Shown here one piece after another: positions 16,075 through 25,310 of a stretch of 33,091 bases of DNA. Positions within the stretch are counted from its first letter, which is position 1; each line of letters opens with the position of its first letter. The stretch lies in assembly GCA_029262355.1 (NCBI GenBank), contig JAJCZO010000295.1, forward strand, positions 1 to 33,091, given 5' to 3'. This DNA is from Deltaproteobacteria bacterium. Lineage in GTDB: Bacteria > Desulfobacterota > Binatia > UBA12015. The notes under the pieces are model-generated. The model made no database searches. It was not told the DNA's origin and worked only from the letters and a program-made list of their open reading frames with translations. Made by a program: the position numbers and the translations under genes.

Positions 16075-17271
16075 ATGACCGAGAACCCATTCCGCCAGCG
16101 CGTCGGACCAGTGCTCGCCCTTGCGATGGCCCTCAGTCTTGGATGCGGCGACTCCAATACCTACGAGCCACCGCCCCCGCCTCCCGTCACGATCGCCCAG
16201 CCGAGCGTCGAAGAGATCACGGACTACCTGGAGTTCACCGGCTCGACGGTCGCCTCGGGTCAGGCCGAGGTCCGAGCACGCGTGTCCGGCGTACTCGAGA
16301 GCATGCACTTCGAACCCGGAAGCGACGTCGAAGCCGGCGAGCTCCTCTTCGTCATCGAGCCAGCCCAGTATGAGGCACAGCTTCAGGCCGCCCAAGCGGA
16401 GCTCGCAAGCGGCAAGGCCAACCTGGAACGCGCCGAGATCGAGCTGAAGCGCGCCGAGCGTCTGCGCGAAAAGAAGGCGGGCACGGAGATCGACGTCGTG
16501 AAGTGGCGCGGAGAGCGCGACCTCTCCACGGCCTCGATCAAGGCCGCTGGAGCCAAGATCGCTCGGGCCGAACTCGATCTCAGCTACACCCAGGTCCGGG
16601 CTCCACTCTCGGGCCGCGTCGGCCGCCACCTCATCGACATCGGCAATCTCGTCGGCGAAGGCGAGGCCACGGTGCTGACCGAAGTGACGCAGTACAACCC
16701 GATGTACGTCTACTTCAACTTGAACGAACGAGACCTTCTCCGAGTCATGGCCGTCCACCGGGAACGGCTGCGCGACGCCGGTCCGGACGCGCCGCGGGGC
16801 TCGGATCCCGAGCTGACCGTCGAAGTCGGCCTCGCTGACGAGGCCGGCTTTCCACACATCGGCGTCACCGACTTCGCGGATTCCGGCGTCGACCCGGACA
16901 CCGGCACGCTGCAACTCCGGGGCACGTTCGACAACACTCAGACCGTTCTTCTCCCCGGCCTCTTCGTCCGGGTCCGACTCCCTACCGCTCAACGAGCCGA
17001 CATGCCGCTCGTCGACGAGCGTGCGATCGGGGCAGATCAGTCTGGCAAATACGTTCTCATCGTGGCCGGCGAGGACGTCGTCGAGAAACGCAACGTTGAG
17101 ACCGGCCAGCTGATCGACGGGCTCCGCGTGATCGAAAAGGGCGTCCAGCCGGGCGAATGGATCGTCGTGAACGGCCTGCAGCGCGCGCGCCCGGGTGCGA
17201 CCGTCGCCCCCGAGAAAACCGACATGGCCTCTCTTCGCGTGTCGGCCCGCGAGCAGGCCTCTTCGAAGTAG
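16075..17271 (+). CDS. RND efflux periplasmic adaptor (MexA/AcrA-like lipoprotein)
   Basis: 398-residue membrane fusion protein. The N-terminus is a signal peptide with an imperfect lipobox (SLGC, C24), followed by a proline-rich linker (PPPPPP). The barrel-sandwich half-motif GQAEVRARVSGVLESMHFEPGSDVEAGELLFVIEP and its partner RAPLSGRVGRHLIDIGNLVGEG flank a helical hairpin of about residues 95-165 rich in Ala, Glu and Lys. Beta-barrel and membrane-proximal domains follow (VDPDTGTLQLRGTFDN, LLPGLFVRVRLP). It links the inner-membrane pump to the outer-membrane channel. ATG 16075 lacks a strong ribosome site. It ends 11 nt before the pump gene. Confidence 0.93.
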   Translation: MTENPFRQRVGPVLALAMALSLGCGDSNTYEPPPPPPVTIAQPSVEEITDYLEFTGSTVASGQAEVRARVSGVLESMHFEPGSDVEAGELLFVIEPAQYEAQLQAAQAELASGKANLERAEIELKRAERLREKKAGTEIDVVKWRGERDLSTASIKAAGAKIARAELDLSYTQVRAPLSGRVGRHLIDIGNLVGEGEATVLTEVTQYNPMYVYFNLNERDLLRVMAVHRERLRDAGPDAPRGSDPELTVEVGLADEAGFPHIGVTDFADSGVDPDTGTLQLRGTFDNTQTVLLPGLFVRVRLPTAQRADMPLVDERAIGADQSGKYVLIVAGEDVVEKRNVETGQLIDGLRVIEKGVQPGEWIVVNGLQRARPGATVAPEKTDMASLRVSAREQASSK

Positions 17272-17282
17272 GGCGCCTGCCT

Positions 17283-20200
17283 GTGTTCTCTCGCTTCTTC
17301 ATCGAACGCCCGATCTTTGCGACCGTCCTTTCGATCGTCATCATCATGGCCGGCACCATCACCGTAGGTGAACTGCCGATCGCCCAGTATCCCGAAATCA
17401 CGCCACCGACCGTCGAGGTTTCTGCGACCTATCCCGGAGCCAACGCCACCGTCGTCTCCGAGACCGTCGCCGCGCCGATCGAACAGCAAGTAAACGGCGT
17501 CGAGAACATGATCTACATGTCCTCGACGAGCGCGAGTGACGGCTCGTACAAGCTCACCGTCTCGTTCAACGTCGGCACCGACCTCGACATGGCCCAGGTG
17601 CTCGTCCAGAACCGCGTGAAACTAGCGGAACCGAACCTTCCGGAGGAAGTGAAGCGCCAGGGTGTAAACACCAAGAAGAAGTCGACGAACATCATCCTCT
17701 TCATCTCACTCTCTTCCCCGAATGGCGCGTACGACGAGTTGTTTCTCTCGAACTACGCCACGCTGAACCTGAAGGACGCACTCGCACGAATCCCCGGCGT
17801 TGGCGAAGTCATGATCTTCCCGCCGTCGGACTACAGCATGCGGATCTGGCTCGACCCTGAGCAGTTGAAATCCAGACGCCTGACGACCAAGGACGTCCTC
17901 GACGCGATCGCCGAGCAGAACGTCCAGGTAGCCGCCGGTCAAATCGGCCAACCCCCGGCGCCCGCCGGCCAAAGCTTCCAGTACCCTGTGAACGTACTCG
18001 GCCGCCTCACCGACATCGAGCAGTTCGAAGACATCATCGTAAAGACAGGCGAAGGGGGCCGGATTACGCGACTGCGCGACATCGCCCGGGTCGAGCTCGG
18101 CGGCAAGACGTACGACGTCACCTCCCGACTGAACGGCGATGCATCCGCCGCCGTGGCGATCTACCAGCTCCCCGGCGCCAACGCGCTGGAGGTCGCGAAT
18201 CAGGTCCGGGCCACGATGGACGACGTGAGTCGTCTCTTCCCCGAGGGGATCGAGTACAGCATCCCGTACGATACGACGATCTTCGTCCAGCAATCGATCG
18301 AAGAGGTCTTCACCACCCTCTTCCAGGCCGCAGCGCTGGTCTTCCTGGTGCTCTTCGTCTTCCTCCAGGACTGGCGGGCCACCATCATTCCGGCAGTCGC
18401 AATCCCGGTCTCCCTCATCGGCACGTTCGCGGTGATGGGGATGATGGGCTTCTCGCTCAACATGCTGACCTTGTTCGGGCTCGTGCTGGCCATCGGAGTG
18501 GTGGTCGACGACGCGATCGTCGTCGTGGAAGCCGCCTCGACCAAGATCGAGGCCGGCCTCGAGCCACGCGCGGCGACAATCCAGGCCATGGAGGAAGTCT
18601 CTGGCCCGGTCGTCGCGACGACGCTCGTCCTTCTCGCGGTGTTCATCCCGGCCGCGTTTCTACCGGGCATCACCGGCGAGATGAACCGGCAGTTCGCGCT
18701 GACGATCGCCGTCTCGACCGTCTTTAGCTCAGTCAACGCACTCACCATGAGCCCGGCACTCTGCGGACTGATCCTGCGCAAGCAGCCCGACAAGAAGAAC
18801 GGGTTCTTCGTGGGCTTCGACCGGCTCTTCTCGCGGCTGGAAGAACGCTACGGCGCGATCACCACCGGAGTCGTGAACCGAAGCCGAGTGATGATGCTGG
18901 TCTTCGTCGGACTGGCTGTGATCACGGTCTGGATGTTTGGCCGTGTGCCCACCGGCTTCCTGCCGATTGAGGATCAGGGCTACGTAATGGTGAACGTCCA
19001 ACTTCCGGACGCCGCCTCACTCGAACGCACGAGCCAAGTCCTCAACAAGATCGATGGAATCTTGAAGGAGACCCCTGGCGTCGCGAACTGGGTCTCGCTC
19101 GGCGGGTTCTCGATGCTGGACAACACGAACGTTTCAAACTCGGCCACCATCTTCGTCGTGATGGAGCCGTGGGGCGATCGAACGACCGCCGAGACCTCGC
19201 AGCCCGGCATCCTGGCAAACCTGGCGCGGAGCTTCGCGGGGCTTCAGGACGCGATCGCCTTCGCCTTCCCTCCCCCGGCCATTCCGGGCCTCGGCGTCGC
19301 GGGCGGCTTCCAGATGCAGCTGCAAGATCGCGGCGGCATCGGACTCCAGACGCTCGACCAGATGAAAGCCGAGCTGATCACCGATGGGAACGCGCAATCG
19401 CGACTTGCGGGCCTGAACTCGACGTTCCGGGCCGACGTGCCTCAGCTCTTCGCCGAGGTCGATCGCGAGAAGGCGAAGAAGCTGGGGATCTCGCTCAACG
19501 ACGTGTTCGGCACGCTGCAGGCCTACCTCGGCTCGGCGTACGTGAACGACTTCAACAAGTTTGGTCGCACCTGGCAGGTGAAGGTCCAGGCCGATCACCA
19601 GTACCGCGTAGCACCGGAAGACATCCGACGACTCGAGACCCGAGATGCCGCAGGCAACATGATCCCGCTCGGCACTCTGGTCGACGTCGACCAGAGTTTC
19701 GGGCCGCAGAACATCCTTCGTTACAACCTCTACCCAGCAGCTTCGATCACCGGGTCATCAGCGCCCGGATTCAGCTCCGGTCAGGCGCTGGACCTCATGG
19801 AAGAGATGGCAAGCCAGAAGCTGCCCGCGTCCATGGGGTTCGAGTGGACCGGCATGTCGTTCCAGGAGAAGCAGGTCGGCTCCGAGGCGGCCATGGTCTT
19901 CGGGCTTGCGATTACCCTGGTCTTCCTCGTGCTGGCGGCCCAGTACGAGAGCTGGTCGGCACCAGCGGCGGTGATCATGGTGGTGCCGCTCGCACTGCTC
20001 GGCATCGTGATCGCGCTCTCGATCCGCGGTTTCGACAACAACGTCTACACGCAAATCGGCATCGTCTTGCTGATCGCCCTGGCCAGTAAGAATGCAATCC
20101 TCATCGTCGAGTTCGCACGCGAAGAGAGAGCCAAGGGGAAGTCGGTTCTCGACGCGGCCATCACCTCGGCACGGCTTCGCTTCCGCCCCATCCTCATGAC

Positions 20201-20414
20201 GGCGATCTCGTCGATCGCCGGCTTCATGCCCCTCATCATCGCGTCCGGGGCCGGCGCGGCGAGCCGCCAGGCGATCGGCACCGCGGTGATCGGCGGCATG
20301 TCGGCGGCAACGCTGATGTCTCTCGTGTTCACGCCGGTGTTCTTCGTTGTCATGCAGCGCCTCGGCGAGCGGGGCTCACCCCAGACCGCGAAGGGGGCCA
20401 GCTCCGATGAATGA
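17283..20414 (+). CDS. RND multidrug efflux pump, HAE1 type (AcrB/MexB-like)
   Basis: 1043-residue inner-membrane proton/drug antiporter, normal length for HAE1. Start GTG 17283 gives the expected MFSRFFIERPIFATVLSIVI N-terminus, with AGGG about 10 nt upstream; the longer upstream frame overlaps the adaptor and is not used. It has two periplasmic loop regions and twelve predicted transmembrane segments. The proton-relay residues D409 and D410 (GVVVDDAIVVVE) and K936 (ALASKNAILIVEFARE) are intact. The family signatures GMMGFSLNMLTLFGLVLAIG and RLRPILMTA (here RLRFRPILMTA) are present. Substrates are unknown but typically amphipathic. It overlaps the outer-membrane channel gene by 8 nt. Confidence 0.96.
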   Translation: MFSRFFIERPIFATVLSIVIIMAGTITVGELPIAQYPEITPPTVEVSATYPGANATVVSETVAAPIEQQVNGVENMIYMSSTSASDGSYKLTVSFNVGTDLDMAQVLVQNRVKLAEPNLPEEVKRQGVNTKKKSTNIILFISLSSPNGAYDELFLSNYATLNLKDALARIPGVGEVMIFPPSDYSMRIWLDPEQLKSRRLTTKDVLDAIAEQNVQVAAGQIGQPPAPAGQSFQYPVNVLGRLTDIEQFEDIIVKTGEGGRITRLRDIARVELGGKTYDVTSRLNGDASAAVAIYQLPGANALEVANQVRATMDDVSRLFPEGIEYSIPYDTTIFVQQSIEEVFTTLFQAAALVFLVLFVFLQDWRATIIPAVAIPVSLIGTFAVMGMMGFSLNMLTLFGLVLAIGVVVDDAIVVVEAASTKIEAGLEPRAATIQAMEEVSGPVVATTLVLLAVFIPAAFLPGITGEMNRQFALTIAVSTVFSSVNALTMSPALCGLILRKQPDKKNGFFVGFDRLFSRLEERYGAITTGVVNRSRVMMLVFVGLAVITVWMFGRVPTGFLPIEDQGYVMVNVQLPDAASLERTSQVLNKIDGILKETPGVANWVSLGGFSMLDNTNVSNSATIFVVMEPWGDRTTAETSQPGILANLARSFAGLQDAIAFAFPPPAIPGLGVAGGFQMQLQDRGGIGLQTLDQMKAELITDGNAQSRLAGLNSTFRADVPQLFAEVDREKAKKLGISLNDVFGTLQAYLGSAYVNDFNKFGRTWQVKVQADHQYRVAPEDIRRLETRDAAGNMIPLGTLVDVDQSFGPQNILRYNLYPAASITGSSAPGFSSGQALDLMEEMASQKLPASMGFEWTGMSFQEKQVGSEAAMVFGLAITLVFLVLAAQYESWSAPAAVIMVVPLALLGIVIALSIRGFDNNVYTQIGIVLLIALASKNAILIVEFAREERAKGKSVLDAAITSARLRFRPILMTAISSIAGFMPLIIASGAGAASRQAIGTAVIGGMSAATLMSLVFTPVFFVVMQRLGERGSPQTAKGASSDE

Positions 20415-21987
20415 TCTCTTGAAGGCATTCTTCGGCGCGATCGGCGTCGCCCTATTGGCGGCGGGCTGCATGGTGGGCCCCGAGTACCAGAAGCCTCCGG
20501 TATCCGTCTCCGACGATTGGGTCGGCATGACCGTGGGCGAATTGCCCACCGGGCCGGACGTGGACTACGCCGAATGGTGGCGGACATTCGACGACCCGGT
20601 ACTGAACGATCTCATCGAGATCGCCTACCGACAGAACCTCTCTCTCGAGGTCTCCGGACTACGCGTCGTGCAGGCCATCGCGCAGCGCGGCATTGCGATC
20701 GGCCAACTCTATCCCCAACAGCAAGAGGCCGGGCTCGCCTACGCGCGACAGACGCTGAGCGAGAACACGGCGCAGTTCGCTCCGTTCATCGATCCTAGCT
20801 TCGGCCAATGGACCCTCGCGCCGCTCGGCGCCGCGTGGGAGATCGACCTTTGGGGTCGCTTCCGCCGGGGGATCGAATCGTCCGACGCCGACCTCGTCGC
20901 ATCCCTCTACAACTACCAAGACACGCTGGTGAGCCTCATGGCAGAGGTCGCGACGACCTACGTTCAGATCCGAACGCTGCAGGAACAACTCGAGGTCGCG
21001 AGACACAACGTGGGCCTTCAGAAGGGCAGCGTCGACATCGTTCAGTCGCGCTTCGACTACGGGGCCGTCACGGAGCTCGACCTGGCCCAGTCCCGCTCAC
21101 TGCTACGCGACACGCAATCGCTCATCCCCGGAATCCAGGCCAGCGTGCGCCAGGCGCAGGATCGACTCTGCGTCCTGCTCGGCATTCCCCCCAAGGATCT
21201 CGACACGCTTCTCACCGGTCCGAAAGTGATTCCGCCATCGCCACCCGACGTCGTCGTCGGCCTCCCCGCGGAGCTCCTGCGCGGACGACCGGACGTACGC
21301 CGAGCAGAGCGCGACGTCGCCGCGCAGAGCGCCCGGATCGGAATCGCCGCATCCGACTTCTACCCCCGGTTCCAACTCGTCGGCGACCTCAGTTTACAGG
21401 CCGAAGACTTCAGCGACATGTTCCAGGGCAGCTCGTTCGCGGCCTTCGGAGGACCGTCGTTCCAATGGGCCATCCTCAACTACGGCCGCATCGTGAACAA
21501 CGTTCGCGTGCAGGACGCCGTCTTCCAGCAAGAGGTTCGACTCTATGAGGACACGGTTCTCCGCGCCCAGCAGGAGGTGCAGGACGCGATGGCGGGTTAC
21601 CTCGGCGCACAGCGCCAGGTCGAATTCCTCGAACTCGCCGTGGCCGATTCGGCGCGCGCAGTAGAGCTCTCGGAGTTCCAGTACCGAGAGGGCGCGACCG
21701 ACTACACTCGCGTTCTGCTCTCCCAGCAGTTCTTGCTCCAAGAGCAAGCACGGCTCGTGTCCACCCGCGGGTCGGTCGCGCTAAACCTCGTCTCTCTTCA
21801 CCGAAGCCTCGGCGGCGGCTGGCAGTTCCGCCAAGGCGACGCCCTGATCCGTCCGGACACCCGCGAAGAGATGGAAGAGCGCATCCACTGGGGCGACCTG
21901 CTCGACACGGAGCAGGACTACCGAGACATCGATGCTGCCGACGAGAGCGAACAGAAATCATTCCGATGGTGGTGGCCGCAATGGTGA
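20407..21987 (+). CDS. Outer-membrane efflux channel, NodT/OprM-like lipoprotein
   Basis: 526-residue TolC-superfamily channel. A signal peptide ends in the lipobox LAAGC (C21) followed by MVGPEYQKP, typical of OprM/NodT. WWRTFDDPVLNDLIEIAYRQN and LLRGRPDVRRAERDVAAQSARIGIAASDFYPR are family signatures; long alpha-helical barrels make up the two halves. The C-terminus carries an unusual acidic tail of about 40 residues after LGGGW (EEMEERIHWGDLLDTEQDYR onward) ending in RWWWPQW. The ATG overlaps the pump gene stop by 8 nt, so translation is coupled. It completes an efflux operon of three genes. No regulator gene is adjacent. Confidence 0.94.
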   Translation: MNDLLKAFFGAIGVALLAAGCMVGPEYQKPPVSVSDDWVGMTVGELPTGPDVDYAEWWRTFDDPVLNDLIEIAYRQNLSLEVSGLRVVQAIAQRGIAIGQLYPQQQEAGLAYARQTLSENTAQFAPFIDPSFGQWTLAPLGAAWEIDLWGRFRRGIESSDADLVASLYNYQDTLVSLMAEVATTYVQIRTLQEQLEVARHNVGLQKGSVDIVQSRFDYGAVTELDLAQSRSLLRDTQSLIPGIQASVRQAQDRLCVLLGIPPKDLDTLLTGPKVIPPSPPDVVVGLPAELLRGRPDVRRAERDVAAQSARIGIAASDFYPRFQLVGDLSLQAEDFSDMFQGSSFAAFGGPSFQWAILNYGRIVNNVRVQDAVFQQEVRLYEDTVLRAQQEVQDAMAGYLGAQRQVEFLELAVADSARAVELSEFQYREGATDYTRVLLSQQFLLQEQARLVSTRGSVALNLVSLHRSLGGGWQFRQGDALIRPDTREEMEERIHWGDLLDTEQDYRDIDAADESEQKSFRWWWPQW

Positions 21988-22132
21988 CGCGGCCCTGAAA
22001 GCCCGCGGCGGTCACAAAAACTCCCCCGGCGACCTAGGTTTTCCTCCCCCGCCACCCTTGCTCCTGCGGCCAATCCAAGTCAGAACCTGACCCTACGCTC
22101 CGGCGCATGGCCGGGGAACGGAACCGAACCTC

Positions 22133-22137
22133 GGAGG
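22133..22137 (+). promoter_or_regulatory. Ribosome binding site deciding the radical SAM start
   Basis: GGAGG touches an ATG at 22138 directly but lies 6 nt before the in-frame ATG at 22144. The spacing makes 22144 the functional start. Confidence 0.7.
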
Positions 22138-22143
22138 ATGAAA

Positions 22144-24045
22144 ATGGGCGTGATGCGGAAGATCGAGGCGACGGCGTCGAAGACGGCGGCCGCAGTTTGG
22201 CCAGTGGTACGGCGCACTCTGGACCGCAAGCCCGGCGAGGGCTTCCAACCCGACTGGGCCCCGGCGAAGCTCCAGAAGGGCGCCGAGATGAATCGACCAC
22301 AGCTCGGCTGGCCCCGCGAGACCGATTCCCTTTGCCCGGGCTGCGTGAAGGAAGCTCGGACACGCATCCTGTCCGGCGACAGCACCTGGAAGATCCTCCT
22401 CGACGAAACCCCGGGCGAGATCCGCGCCACCATCAAAGAAGCCGATGGCAAAATCGTGATGGAGAAGAGCTGTCCGAAGCACGGAGACTTCGTCGACGTG
22501 ATGGCGACCGACCCGGCATTTCTCGAGCGGATCGAAAGCCTGCATCCCGGCGGGGACTTCACCGCGCCCATCACGCCAGTGCGCAACCACGGCAAGTCGA
22601 CCATCAAGTACGGCCGGGGTTCGGTGCTGGTCATCGACCTCACGAATCGCTGCAACATGATGTGCGACGCCTGCTTCATGGACGCGAACCAGGTCGGGTA
22701 CGTGCACGAACTCTCGCTCGACGACGTGAAGCAGATCCTCGACGACGCTGCCGCGGTGAAGCCGCGCCGCCAGATGTCGATCAACTTCTCGGGCGGGGAG
22801 CCGACGATCTCACCGATCTTCCTCGACTCGGTGCGCTACGCGTGTGAGGTCGGATACTTCGCCGTGCAGTGCTCGACAAATGGCATCCGCTTCGCGCAGG
22901 AGCCCGAGTTCGCGTTCGCGGCGAAGGAAGCGGGCCTGCGATTCGCGTACCTCCAGTTCGACGGCACGGACAACGAGAGCCACGAGCATCGCCGGGTGTC
23001 GAACTTGTTCGACGTAAAGCAGAAGGCGATCGAGAACCTGCACGCCGCCGGCATAGACATCGTCTTGGTGCCGACGATCCTGAAGGGAGTGAACGACCAT
23101 CAAGTCGGCGAGATCGTCGACTTCGCGATCAAGAACGCCGACAAGGTCACAGTGGTCTCATTCCAACCGGTATCGTTCACAGGCCGCGACGAAGACATCG
23201 ACGAAGAGATGCGCCAAGCACGCCGCTACACGCTTGCCGATCTCGCGAACGATGTCGCCGACCAGACCGGAATGAGCACACCCAACAAGGATTGGTTCCC
23301 GCTCTCTTCGCTCGGCCCGTTCTCGGACGTGGTCGACCTCCTGCTCGGCAAGGACGCACCGTGGGGCAGCCTCAAGTGCGGCTGTCATCCGAACTGCGGT
23401 GTCGGCACCGGGTTCCTCGTAAACAAGACGACCAAGCAGGCGGTCCCGCTCGCGGACGTCGTCGACCTCGAGCAGATGATGCTCGACATGCGCGCGGTCG
23501 CTGACAGTGCGCAGGGTGAACGGCTGACGATGGCTCAGATCGGCCTGGCGCTGCTCAAGAACTTCCAGGCCGAAACGTCGCCCCTGCCCTTCGCCACGGT
23601 CATGCGACACCTCATGAGCCACACCGGCGCAGGCGACTTTGCCGGCGAGGACGACGACGACACGTTCGAGTGGCGCGTCCTATTCGTCGCCGGGATGTGG
23701 TTCCAAGATCTCTGGAACTACGATTTCCGGCGCACGGAGCGCTGCATCATCCCCTACGGAACCCAGATGGGTGAGATCTCGTTCTGCGCGTACAACACCG
23801 GCGTCGGCTGGCGACAGATCGTCGAGGACATGCATCGAGTTGCCTCGACCAAGGAGTGGTTCGAGAACGTCGGACGGCACAAGATCTGGGCCGGCCACAA
23901 GCCAGTGGCCCTCCCGTCGGACGTGATGGAGACCTCCGCCGGCTGTGGATCGGGTTGTGGCTGCGGCCCGAGCGATGCCGACGAGACCACAACGCCAGAT
24001 ACGGTCGCTGCCGAGACCCCCATCCCCTCGGTCGGCGGATCCTGA
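22144..24045 (+). CDS. Radical SAM enzyme of the Tes/MJ0619 (tetraether lipid synthase-like) family
   Basis: 633-residue radical SAM protein. N-terminal cysteines C64-x2-C67 (CPGC) and C110 in CPKHG match the zinc/rubredoxin-like region of the Tes/MJ0619 family. The radical SAM cluster motif is C170-x3-C174-x2-C177 (CNMMCDAC), followed by the SAM-binding SGGEP (216-220). C412, C414 and C418 (CGCHPNC), then C534 and C548 around CIIPYGTQMGEISFCAYNTG, are the C-terminal cluster ligands seen in this family. An extra tail CGSGCGCG (601-608) follows. Archaeal members join lipid tails carbon-to-carbon to give membrane-spanning lipids, or act on pterins; bacterial members are mostly uncharacterised. 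Start chosen by ribosome-site spacing. A PHP gene follows at 10 nt. Confidence 0.85.
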   Translation: MGVMRKIEATASKTAAAVWPVVRRTLDRKPGEGFQPDWAPAKLQKGAEMNRPQLGWPRETDSLCPGCVKEARTRILSGDSTWKILLDETPGEIRATIKEADGKIVMEKSCPKHGDFVDVMATDPAFLERIESLHPGGDFTAPITPVRNHGKSTIKYGRGSVLVIDLTNRCNMMCDACFMDANQVGYVHELSLDDVKQILDDAAAVKPRRQMSINFSGGEPTISPIFLDSVRYACEVGYFAVQCSTNGIRFAQEPEFAFAAKEAGLRFAYLQFDGTDNESHEHRRVSNLFDVKQKAIENLHAAGIDIVLVPTILKGVNDHQVGEIVDFAIKNADKVTVVSFQPVSFTGRDEDIDEEMRQARRYTLADLANDVADQTGMSTPNKDWFPLSSLGPFSDVVDLLLGKDAPWGSLKCGCHPNCGVGTGFLVNKTTKQAVPLADVVDLEQMMLDMRAVADSAQGERLTMAQIGLALLKNFQAETSPLPFATVMRHLMSHTGAGDFAGEDDDDTFEWRVLFVAGMWFQDLWNYDFRRTERCIIPYGTQMGEISFCAYNTGVGWRQIVEDMHRVASTKEWFENVGRHKIWAGHKPVALPSDVMETSAGCGSGCGCGPSDADETTTPDTVAAETPIPSVGGS

Positions 24046-24055
24046 CGGCCGCCCC

Positions 24056-25309
24056 ATGCGATCCGATACGCGACTGGCGGCGATCACGCACTGCCATTCC
24101 GTTCAGTCGAACAACCAGGCGAGCCCGATGGACGACCTCATCCGTGGGGCGGTTCAGCGGGTCACCGGGGAGCCAGCCGATACCTTCGACTGGAGCGAGT
24201 CCCTCACGACCGCGGAGCAAATTGCCGGCGTACTTCGCGGCAACGAGGGCGAGCCCGGCGTCGACATGATCTTCGTGACGGATCACGTGAACGAGACCGT
24301 GCGCGAGCTCGATCCCGATCTCGTCACGCTCGCCGCGACCGAGCCCCGCGTGGCCCTGGGCGCCGAGATCCAGACCGTTCTCGAATCACCGCTCGGAAGT
24401 GGCCGCTACCTCGACGCCCCCGAGGTCCTGATGTACGGCAGCCCCGACCGAGTGCGCTCCCCCGGTGGATGGCACTACGGTGTTTCGGCGGAGGTCCTCG
24501 ACGACATTCAAGCCCGCTGTCGCCCCGAGGCTTCCCGGCGAATCGAGCTTCATCGCGTCCTCGAGTACTGCCGCGAGAACCGGATTGCGCATGCGATCTC
24601 CCACCCGCTCGACGGGCACTTCGTCGAACTCCCACAAGTGCTACGGGCGATCTCCTCCTGCCGCTTCATCGAAGCGGTGAACGGCGGATACGGGAGCGAC
24701 AGCACCCGGCGCCTGATGCGCTACATCGAGCTTCACAACGCCGCAGCCGCCGGCCGCCGGCCGTCGATCCCTCCCTCCCCGGGCGAACCACCGAACGACG
24801 ACGCGGTCGCCATCACCGAGTGGCTGGTCGACCGACTCCTCGCCGCAGACGAACATGTCTCGGACGGCATCGTGCCCTGGGGCGGGAGTGATGCCCACCT
24901 CGGACGCTACGACCGGGTCTGTATGATGTATCGGCCCCCCGCCGGAGCGAACGCGACCGGAATCCCCGAAATGATCCGCGACATGGTCGAAACCCCGGCC
25001 GACGAACTGCTGGCCGACCGCGTCTTCGAGATCGAAGGCCGCGGCAACGGCCTGGCATCGGTCCTGGGCGAGGTCATGCAACTGATCGTGATCAATGCAC
25101 GGCGCAACGCGAGCACCTTCCGTGGCCTCCGGCGCTTCAGTCGCCTGCTCGCGCTCGCACCATACCTCGCCATCGAGGAGATCCTCCGCGGTCGTCGTGC
25201 GCAGACGCAACTGGGCGCGCTGTTGGACGACGTTCTCGACCGCAGCGCCGCCTCCCTCGATTGCCCCGCCCGGTCGGCGGCAACCCGCCAATCACGCGTC
25301 GCCGCCTGA
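24056..25309 (+). CDS. PHP-domain metal-dependent phosphoesterase-like protein
   Basis: 417-residue cytosolic protein of the PHP (polymerase and histidinol phosphatase) superfamily. Metal-site motifs run in order: THCHS (H12, H14), FVTDHVN, GAEIQT, AISHPLDGHF and WGGSDAHLGR, a full set for a trinuclear site. The segment RRFSRLLALAPYLAIEEILRGRR near the C-terminus could be membrane-associated or helical. Members hydrolyse phosphate esters, for example nucleotide or sugar/lipid phosphates. ATG 24056 follows the radical SAM stop by 10 nt, so the pair is co-expressed and may act in one pathway. A longer in-frame start inside the radical SAM gene is rejected. It converges with the DUF3604 gene with one base between stops. 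Confidence 0.8.
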   Translation: MRSDTRLAAITHCHSVQSNNQASPMDDLIRGAVQRVTGEPADTFDWSESLTTAEQIAGVLRGNEGEPGVDMIFVTDHVNETVRELDPDLVTLAATEPRVALGAEIQTVLESPLGSGRYLDAPEVLMYGSPDRVRSPGGWHYGVSAEVLDDIQARCRPEASRRIELHRVLEYCRENRIAHAISHPLDGHFVELPQVLRAISSCRFIEAVNGGYGSDSTRRLMRYIELHNAAAAGRRPSIPPSPGEPPNDDAVAITEWLVDRLLAADEHVSDGIVPWGGSDAHLGRYDRVCMMYRPPAGANATGIPEMIRDMVETPADELLADRVFEIEGRGNGLASVLGEVMQLIVINARRNASTFRGLRRFSRLLALAPYLAIEEILRGRRAQTQLGALLDDVLDRSAASLDCPARSAATRQSRVAA

Positions 25310-25310
25310 C

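Noticed and set aside
17157..17282. N-terminal extension of the RND pump upstream of GTG 17283
   Set aside because: It overlaps the adaptor gene and precedes the universal F-x-R-F-I-x-R-P-I start of the family.
21988..22132. Terminator or small RNA after the efflux operon
   Set aside because: No stable inverted repeat with a T-tract was found in this 145-nt stretch; nothing else recognisable.
23945..24055. Longer start for the PHP protein inside the radical SAM gene
   Set aside because: The added residues are Arg/Pro-rich shadow of the radical SAM tail; the PHP fold begins right after ATG 24056.
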